Shown: positions 1-4,648 of the stretch, piece by piece
How the letters are laid out: the number at the start of each line of letters is the position of its first letter
Position numbering within the stretch: the first letter of the stretch is position 1
Assembly (NCBI GenBank): GCA_021827245.1
Contig: JAKAWN010000429.1
Span: 1-5,752, forward strand
Direction: 5' to 3'
DNA from: Acidobacteriota bacterium
GTDB lineage: Bacteria > Acidobacteriota > Terriglobia > UBA7540
DNA length: 5,752 nucleotides
The notes under the pieces: model-generated
The model's input: the letters and a program-made list of their open reading frames with translations, nothing else
Database searches by the model: none
What the model was told of the DNA's origin: nothing
Program-made: the position numbers and the translations under genes

Positions 1-1674
1 GCTGGAGGAGTCGACGTTTATTTCGAAGCAGCGGCGGTGATCACGGCGCTAGTGCTTCTAGGACAGGTGCTGGAGCTTCGCGCTCGCGGGCAGACGGGAG
101 CGGCCATTCGCGGCTTGCTGGGACTTGCGCCCAAGACGGCCCGTTTGATTCGAGAAGACGGATCTGAGGAAGACATACCCCTGGACCAGGTCAATCCCGG
201 CGACCGGCTGCGTGTGCGCCCGGGAGAAAAGGTTCCGGTTGATGGCGTCGTGCTGGAAGGCCGCAGCAGCGTGGACGAATCCATGATCACCGGCGAACCC
301 ATGCCAGTGGAAAAACAGTCCGGTGACAGGGTGACCGGGGCAACGGTGAACAGCACGGGCTCACTTGTCATGAGAGCCGAGCGAGTCGGCAGCGAAACCG
401 TGCTCGCACAAATTGTTCAGATGGTGAGCGAGGCCCAGCGCAGCCGCGCACCCATCCAGAAGCTGGCGGATGTGGTGGCCGGGTATTTTGTGCCGATTAT
501 TGTTGGTATAGCGGTGCTGACTTTCATTGGCTGGAGCGTCTGGGGGCCCTCGCCGCGCATGGCCCACGCCATTATCAACGCCGTGGCGGTGCTGATTATT
601 GCCTGCCCGTGCGCGCTGGGCCTGGCAACGCCAGTGTCCATCATGGTCTCGACGGGCAAGGGAGCCACGGTGGGCGTGCTCTTCAAGAACGCGGAGGCCA
701 TTGAGCACATGCGGAAGGTGGATACGCTGGTGGTGGACAAGACCGGAACACTGACCGAGGGCAAACCGAAACTGGTAGCCGTGGAAACGGCAAACGGCTT
801 TGACCGCGCCAGCCTGCTGAGGACGGCTGCTAGCCTGGAACGCGGGAGCGAACATCCGCTGGCCGCGGCCATCGTCAAAGGCGCAGAAAGTGAAGGCGTC
901 CAACTGGTTCCCGTCGAGGATTTTGATTCCCTGACCGGACGAGGGGTCAAAGGCCGTGTTGACGGCAGCCTCGTGGCACTTGGCAATCGCAAGTTGCTTG
1001 ATGAGTTGAAAGCCGAACCAGGCGCCCTTCTGGAAAAGGCCGAAGCGATGCGATCTGAAGGGCAAACGGTGATGTTCGTTGTTGTGAATGAAAAGGTGGC
1101 CGGGCTGATCGGTGTTGCCGATCCGGTGAAGGAATCCACGCCTGAAGCCATCCGGCAGTTGCACGAGGACGGCATGCAGGTTGTCATGCTGACGGGCGAC
1201 AGCCGCACCACGGCGGAGGCTGTAGCCAGGAAGCTCAATATTGACCGTGTGATCGCTGAGGTTTTGCCGGAGGACAAGGCCAACGTGGTGAAACAGCTCC
1301 AGGGCGAGGGACGGTTTGTGGCCATGGCAGGCGACGGTATCAATGACGCTCCGGCACTGGCCCAGGCACAGGTCGGCATCGCCATGGGCACGGGTACGGA
1401 CGTGGCCATGGAAAGCGCCGGTGTCACGCTCGTAAAAGGAGACCTGCGGGGCATCGTTCGGGCACGCATGCTGAGCCGGGCAACGATGCGCAACATTAAG
1501 CAGAACCTGTTCTTCGCCTTCGTTTATAACAGCATCGGAGTGCCGATTGCCGCAGGCGTGCTCTACCCATTCGTTGGCCTACTCCTGAGCCCGATGATTG
1601 CCGCGGCAGCCATGAGCCTCAGTTCAGTTTCGGTGGTGACAAACGCCTTGCGGCTGCGCAAGGCTTCGATCTAA
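1..1674 (+). CDS. copA: Cu(+)-exporting P1B-type ATPase, C-terminal part (5' truncated by window)
   Basis: This is an inner-membrane P-type ATPase that exports monovalent copper (or silver) at the cost of ATP. The frame is open from base 1, and the residues before the GTG at 37 ([10 protein letters not shown]) are typical family sequence, so the gene begins upstream. Of the 557 residues visible (numbered from base 1), the actuator loop has TGEP at 97-100 and the membrane metal site has CPC at 202-204. The phosphorylation motif DKTGT starts at D246, the nucleotide-binding HP pair is at 285-286, TGD is at 398-400, and the hinge GDGINDAP is at 444-451. The last helices carry YN (509-510) and MSLSS (538-542), the Cu(+)-ATPase signature that separates it from Zn/Cd pumps. 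Predicted membrane segments lie near 7-24, 160-182, 188-212, 501-524 and 529-550. The N-terminal metal-binding domains and first helices are outside the window. No key residue is missing, so the gene appears functional. Confidence 0.96.
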   Translation, partial: AGGVDVYFEAAAVITALVLLGQVLELRARGQTGAAIRGLLGLAPKTARLIREDGSEEDIPLDQVNPGDRLRVRPGEKVPVDGVVLEGRSSVDESMITGEPMPVEKQSGDRVTGATVNSTGSLVMRAERVGSETVLAQIVQMVSEAQRSRAPIQKLADVVAGYFVPIIVGIAVLTFIGWSVWGPSPRMAHAIINAVAVLIIACPCALGLATPVSIMVSTGKGATVGVLFKNAEAIEHMRKVDTLVVDKTGTLTEGKPKLVAVETANGFDRASLLRTAASLERGSEHPLAAAIVKGAESEGVQLVPVEDFDSLTGRGVKGRVDGSLVALGNRKLLDELKAEPGALLEKAEAMRSEGQTVMFVVVNEKVAGLIGVADPVKESTPEAIRQLHEDGMQVVMLTGDSRTTAEAVARKLNIDRVIAEVLPEDKANVVKQLQGEGRFVAMAGDGINDAPALAQAQVGIAMGTGTDVAMESAGVTLVKGDLRGIVRARMLSRATMRNIKQNLFFAFVYNSIGVPIAAGVLYPFVGLLLSPMIAAAAMSLSSVSVVTNALRLRKASI

Positions 1675-1749
1675 CGTCACAGTCAGAAACAGCCCCCGTC
1701 TCCGGCACCCCGACCCGGCCCTGTCCCGACCGTCGGGGTGCTGACGTTA
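1672..1749 (+). terminator. Nested inverted repeat after copA, candidate terminator
   Basis: An inner 10-bp perfect stem pairs 1705-1714 (GCACCCCGAC) with 1732-1741 (GTCGGGGTGC) around a 17-nt loop. An outer 8-bp stem pairs 1672-1679 (TAACGTCA, starting at the copA stop codon) with 1742-1749 (TGACGTTA). The right arms are contiguous; the left arms are separated by 25 nt. The position just after a stop codon fits a terminator or 3' mRNA stabiliser. There is no downstream T-tract, so classic intrinsic termination is doubtful. A second CCCGAC copy at 1725-1730 could compete for the right arm. Confidence 0.4.
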
Positions 1750-1776
1750 CTACAAAAGGTGCCATCAAATCTGACC

Positions 1777-1792
1777 TGTGAGGGATATCACT
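1777..1792. promoter_or_regulatory. Possible CRP/FNR-family binding site (imperfect)
   Basis: TGTGA, six bases, then TCACT matches the TGTGA-N6-TCACA consensus of CRP-type regulators at nine of ten positions. It lies about 100 bp after the copA stop. No convincing -35/-10 pair is seen beside it. A site like this can arise by chance, so it is mentioned mainly because a perfect copy occurs about 530 bp downstream. Confidence 0.25.
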
Positions 1793-2019
1793 GGTTCGGG
1801 TTGGTGAACACTCTAAATTGCACCTGTGATGCTACGGTCCACACACACGAGGCAGCGCTCTCGGAGGAGCGGAAGTCCGATACTGATGCGCGCAGGAGTT
1901 TGCAGCCTTCCGCCCGCTCTGTTCGTTTTACCTCCGGTCGGGGCGAACGCCGATTGGCAGTGCGCCATGGGTTCGTTCGTAAGTGTCATGGCGAATAGCA
2001 CTACACAGCAGTCAATGAG

Positions 2020-2334
2020 ATGGCAGATGGACCGGATTGCTGCCGTGTCTTGCTGCCTCCAGACCACAACTGGCTGGCCCAGACGGAGCTCGTCGGCAAA
2101 CCTGATGAGAATGCACAGGCAAAGATCGACGAAGGGCTAGAAGTAGGTCGGTTTGCCTGCGAACTGTTTCAGGACGATGTCCTTGTCGAAGCCAGAAACG
2201 GGAAACTCGGAGAGGCAATTGCGGAGACGACTCGGCTGATGCCAGGCGGCGAGACGCATCAGCAGCTTGCTTCGTGGTTGGTGCGGCTGCGTCAATCGCG
2301 GGCCTCTCCGTGTGATATCGATCACAGAGGTTGA
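2020..2334 (+). pseudogene. Degraded fragment resembling DUF2779 / PD-(D/E)XK nuclease-like protein N-terminus
   Basis: This 104-codon open frame is not a complete gene. Its middle part, from about 2080 to 2240, reads DENAQAKIDEGLEVGRFAC and then a segment with ELF, VLVEA and EAIAETTRLM. This order resembles the N-terminal region of DUF2779-type proteins (RecB/Cas4-like PD-(D/E)XK superfamily), whose usual pattern is a Cys/Trp-containing start, a D-x-G-x-x-VG helix, a 'LFPGGVLIE'-like strand and an 'A...T..LM' helix. The family proteins are several hundred residues long; here the catalytic core is absent. The upstream part does not show the expected start, and a TAG at 1996-1998 interrupts the same frame. 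The C-terminal codons run into a CRP-like dyad, so they are probably not ancestral coding sequence. The assignment comes from remembered family patterns, not a search; an unrelated small gene is possible. Confidence 0.42.
2311..2326. promoter_or_regulatory. Consensus-perfect CRP/FNR-type binding site
   Basis: TGTGATATCGATCACA contains TGTGA-N6-TCACA exactly, with 6-bp inverted arms (TGTGAT / ATCACA). It ends 4 bp before a TTGACA hexamer, the position expected for an activator bound upstream of a sigma-70 promoter. In the CRP/FNR family such sites respond to cyclic nucleotide or related signals. Which regulator binds here, and whether any does, cannot be told from the window. Confidence 0.45.
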
Positions 2335-2336
2335 CA
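2331..2336 (+). promoter_or_regulatory. Candidate -35 element (TTGACA)
   Basis: A perfect TTGACA lies directly between the CRP-like dyad and the palindrome at 2346-2362. No strong -10 box follows; the best candidate, CCTAAC (2356-2361, spacer 19), matches TATAAT at only three of six positions and lies inside the palindrome. A weak, activator-dependent and repressible promoter would look like this. Transcription would head toward the unrecognised frame at 2475 and the glycosidase gene at 2788. Confidence 0.35.
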
Positions 2337-2345
2337 GGCGCGACA

Positions 2346-2362
2346 TGTTAGGATGCCTAACA
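2346..2362. promoter_or_regulatory. 17-bp operator-like palindrome
   Basis: TGTTAGGATGCCTAACA has perfect 7-bp arms (TGTTAGG / CCTAACA) around ATG. The TTAGG...CCTAA half-sites recall operators of dimeric winged-helix regulators (DtxR/MntR-, MarR- or PadR-like), but I cannot assign one. It overlaps where a -10 box would fall after the TTGACA at 2331-2336, a usual place for a repressor site. The short 3-nt spacer makes a protein-binding site more likely than an RNA hairpin. Confidence 0.45.
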
Positions 2363-2525
2363 ACTTGCCGCGCGCAAGGCATTGATAACTACGTCAAATC
2401 AGATCCCTGCGCGGTTGATCGATGATAGGCAAAGGGGCTGAGAGCCAGACGCGGCAATTGAAGGCCAGACTGGCATGATAACTTGTGACGATTACCCTAA
2501 GGGAGCTATACGCGCACGTTATTTA

Positions 2526-2542
2526 AGGATGGAACCCATCCT
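2526..2542. repeat. Second 17-bp perfect palindrome (7-3-7)
   Basis: AGGATGG and CCATCCT form perfect 7-bp arms around AAC. The geometry equals that of the palindrome at 2346-2362, but the half-site sequence differs. It lies inside an unrecognised open frame (2475-2708). It could be an operator or a chance inverted repeat. Confidence 0.3.
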
Positions 2543-2777
2543 CCGCAAGACCTTCATCGAGATTACAATGAAAAGCCTCTGCGGAGCCGCCAGTGAACTC
2601 GGCGTCGTCAGGGATGCTCAAAACTCTCCCGGAGCGGAAGCCGGGCGCGTGCACACTTACTTGGGCAACAAAGAATCGACCTTAGTGGGTTGCTCAGGAA
2701 AACAGTAAATTCATCTCAAGGACTTGGCTTCGCGCTTGCGAGTCTTCTGAACTCTTCTGGCCGCGAATAAATTATGT

Positions 2778-2783
2778 GAGGTG
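2778..2783 (+). promoter_or_regulatory. Ribosome binding site deciding the glycosidase start
   Basis: GAGGTG pairs with the 16S anti-Shine-Dalgarno and sits 4 nt (6 nt from GAGG) before the ATG at 2788. The alternative in-frame GTG at 2776 has only A/T-rich sequence upstream and overlaps this site, so ATG 2788 is preferred. Confidence 0.6.
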
Positions 2784-2787
2784 CATC

Positions 2788-4521
2788 ATGCGATGTGCGA
2801 ATTGGATTTGGTTGACCTTTCTTCTCCTGTTTGTCGGATTGTGCTTTCCTCTGCGAACCAACGCGCGCGAGCCAGCAGAACTTGGTATGTACTTCGCTAA
2901 AAAAAAGTACACGGCAAAGCCTCTGCCTCGTTTTAGCGAGCTTCGCAGTCAGTTGCCCTCTCCTGTTTACGATCACAACCCGCTCTGGGTGAAGACTTAT
3001 TGGAAAGCGTGGGAGTTGGCATTCAAGAACTTTCACCAGCCTGCACAGGGGACAGGTTTCGTTTCCAACTTTATCGATGCTGCATTTAATCAGGATATTT
3101 TTCTCTGGGATAGTTGCTTCATGAGCATGTTTTGTAATTATGCTTATCCTTTAGTTCCGGGCATCTCAACCCTTGACAACTTTTACGCGAAGCAGCATAA
3201 GGATGGAGAGATCAGCCGAGAGATCGTGCGGGCAACCGGGGTTGATTTCAACCCCTGGATCAACCGCAAAGACAAGCCTCTCTTCAGCCGCTGGGGATGG
3301 TGGGGGTGGCCTGATAAAATGGATACCCTGGAGATTACCCGAAACGTTCCCGTTATTTATAAGGGCCGAAAACTTCCCACCCCAAATCCTGTCTTGACCC
3401 TGGATGCTTTGAACAATCCTATTCTCGCCTGGGCGGAGTTGGAACACTACCAAATCACCGGCGACCGCCATCGTTTGCAGGAAGCGTGGGAACCTCTGGT
3501 TCATTATTACGAGTCTCTGCACAAATATCTGCGGCAAGGGAAGGGCCTGTACATCACGGACTGGGCAAGTATGGATAACTCTCCGAGAAACAAGTACCTG
3601 AAAAGTGGCGGGACCGGCGTGGATATCTCCTCGCAAATGGTCCTCTTTGCACGTCAACTCTCACAGATTGCAAAAGATCTTGGCAAGGACCAAGAAGCCA
3701 AAACTTATTCCAGAGACGCCAATAAGCTAGCCGCGCTCATTAACCGGCGCATGTGGGACAAGAAAAAGAAGTTCTACTTTGACCTACAACTTGATGGTAA
3801 GCGCGCTCCTATCATGACGATTGCGGCCTACTGGACGCTTTTGGCGAAGGTGGCCTCACGGCAGCAGGCTGCCGCGCTCGCGGCCCAGTTACAGAATCCC
3901 AACACTTTTGGCAGACTCAATATGGTTCCAACCGTAGCGGCTGACCAGCCCGGTTATGACCCGGAAGGTGGTTACTGGCGGGGCTCAGTGTGGGCGCCAA
4001 CCGACACGATGGTCATCGAAGGACTAGAAAACTATGGTTATGACAATTTAGCGCGCAAGATTGCGCTCAACCACCTAAACCTTGTTGCCAAGGTTTTCCA
4101 GAAGACGGGTACGATCTGGGAAAATTACGCGCCGGATGCTGTTCAGCCTGGAAGGCCGGCGAAGTCAAATTTTGTTGGGTGGAGTGGGATTGGGCCTATT
4201 GGCTATCTTCTTGAATATGCAATCGGCCTCAGACCAGATGCTCCTCACAATGAATTAATATGGCAACTTGAACCCGGTGCACGCTGTGGTTGTAAACGTT
4301 ACCGCTTCGGCGGGCATATTGTCACCTTGATAGCCAGCCCCGAAGTTGGCAAGCCCAATCAAATGCGAATCAGCGTCAAGTCAGACGGCGCTTTCCGGCT
4401 GATTGTCTATTTCATGGGGGCCCGGAGGACCTTCGACGTTGCAGGAGGAAGCCAGGAGTTCCAGATTTCTGGCAGACCTGACTCCCAGAAGATGTCTGTA
4501 GATCCAGTGCGGGGTAGATGA
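2788..4521 (+). CDS. Secreted GH63/MGH1-like glycoside hydrolase
   Basis: This 577-residue exported enzyme is predicted to hydrolyse alpha-glycosidic bonds by an inverting mechanism. Residues 1-26 look like a signal peptide (MR, hydrophobic 7-22, then RTNA before the cut). C19 lacks a proper lipobox, so a periplasmic or extracellular soluble protein is likely. The body (about 45-480) carries marks of the GH63/GH37 (alpha/alpha)6 barrel: WDS at 107-109, MDNSPR with D263 as likely general acid, GGYWRGSVWAP at 394-404, ENY with E445 as likely base, and WSGIGPI from 465. Residues from about 487 form a small beta-rich C-terminal domain (YRFGG, SDGAF), common in this group. A Trp-rich patch WGWWGW (169-174) may line the substrate site. 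ATG 2788 is chosen over GTG 2776 for its ribosome binding site. The substrate is unknown: alpha-glucosides, trehalose-like sugars or mannosylglycerate-type compounds are all possible. The next gene, 127 bp on, encodes a surface lipoprotein and may be co-transcribed. Confidence 0.85.
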   Translation: MRCANWIWLTFLLLFVGLCFPLRTNAREPAELGMYFAKKKYTAKPLPRFSELRSQLPSPVYDHNPLWVKTYWKAWELAFKNFHQPAQGTGFVSNFIDAAFNQDIFLWDSCFMSMFCNYAYPLVPGISTLDNFYAKQHKDGEISREIVRATGVDFNPWINRKDKPLFSRWGWWGWPDKMDTLEITRNVPVIYKGRKLPTPNPVLTLDALNNPILAWAELEHYQITGDRHRLQEAWEPLVHYYESLHKYLRQGKGLYITDWASMDNSPRNKYLKSGGTGVDISSQMVLFARQLSQIAKDLGKDQEAKTYSRDANKLAALINRRMWDKKKKFYFDLQLDGKRAPIMTIAAYWTLLAKVASRQQAAALAAQLQNPNTFGRLNMVPTVAADQPGYDPEGGYWRGSVWAPTDTMVIEGLENYGYDNLARKIALNHLNLVAKVFQKTGTIWENYAPDAVQPGRPAKSNFVGWSGIGPIGYLLEYAIGLRPDAPHNELIWQLEPGARCGCKRYRFGGHIVTLIASPEVGKPNQMRISVKSDGAFRLIVYFMGARRTFDVAGGSQEFQISGRPDSQKMSVDPVRGR

Positions 4522-4589
4522 ATAACCGGCATCCACGGCTTGACGATTCGCGATTGGAACGAAACAGACGGCAGTGGTCCTCTTAAGAA

Positions 4590-4616
4590 TGGACAACGAG
4601 GCTCCACCTCTGTCCA
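4590..4616 (+). promoter_or_regulatory. Stem-loop in the glycosidase-lipoprotein intergenic gap
   Basis: TGGACA (4590-4595) pairs with TGTCCA (4611-4616), and GAGG (4598-4601) pairs with CCTC (4607-4610), leaving a 2-nt AC bulge and a 5-nt loop. This 10-bp hairpin lies 17 nt before the ribosome binding site of the lipoprotein gene. No T-tract follows, so it is less likely a terminator than a processing, stabilising or translation-tuning element in the leader. Confidence 0.4.
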
Positions 4617-4633
4617 ATGCCTCCCCAGAAAAG

Positions 4634-4640
4634 AAAGGAG
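4634..4640 (+). promoter_or_regulatory. Strong ribosome binding site for the lipoprotein gene
   Basis: AAAGGAG sits 8 nt before the ATG at 4649. It fixes the start of a gene whose frame stays open to the end of the window. Confidence 0.8.
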
Positions 4641-4648
4641 TTGGTCGC

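Larger units (their letters stand above)
1675..2787. other. Gene-poor stretch with decayed coding sequence and regulatory palindromes
   Basis: No intact, recognisable gene spans these roughly 1.1 kb. Short open frames exist on both strands but overlap one another, mostly lack Shine-Dalgarno sequences, and most have compositions unlike natural proteins. The exceptions are a DUF2779-like remnant near 2020-2334 and an unrecognised 77-codon frame at 2475-2708. That frame starts ATG, with AAGG 10 nt upstream, and I can assign it no family. Two CRP-like dyads, a TTGACA box and two 7-3-7 palindromes are listed separately or in the findings. The picture is of a degraded accessory segment between copA and the glycosidase gene. 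Confidence 0.6.

Noticed and set aside
361..1496. Long open frames on the - strand inside copA
   Set aside because: They lie antisense to a gene with all P1B-ATPase motifs in frame, and their translations are low-complexity and rich in Ser/Thr/Pro or His/Arg, as expected of shadows in GC-rich DNA.
1738..2140. Overlapping + strand frames at 1738-1998 and 1826-2140
   Set aside because: There is no convincing ribosome binding site, they overlap in different frames, and I recognise no protein pattern in either. The first shares a frame with the DUF2779-like fragment but is separated from it by a stop.
1813..2382. - strand frames in the gap (1813-2067, 2012-2218, 2137-2382)
   Set aside because: Short, unrecognisable, and partly antisense to the DUF2779-like fragment.
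2475..2708. 77-codon + strand frame as a definite gene
   Set aside because: It has an ATG and a weak AAGG 10 nt upstream, but no family resemblance and a perfect palindrome within it. It is kept only as a possibility in the description of the gap.
2736..2773. Promoter directly before the glycosidase gene (TTGCGA with TAAATT)
   Set aside because: The spacing between the boxes is 26 bp, and TAAATT is too close to the ribosome binding site to give a usable leader.
2836..2846. Lipobox at C19 of the glycosidase
   Set aside because: VGLC has Leu at -1, which signal peptidase II does not normally accept. The TNA site at 24-26 fits signal peptidase I better.
3166..3657. - strand 163-codon frame and + strand 3173-3397 frame within the glycosidase gene
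   Set aside because: Both lie inside the GH63-like coding frame, which carries the catalytic motifs; these are shadow frames.
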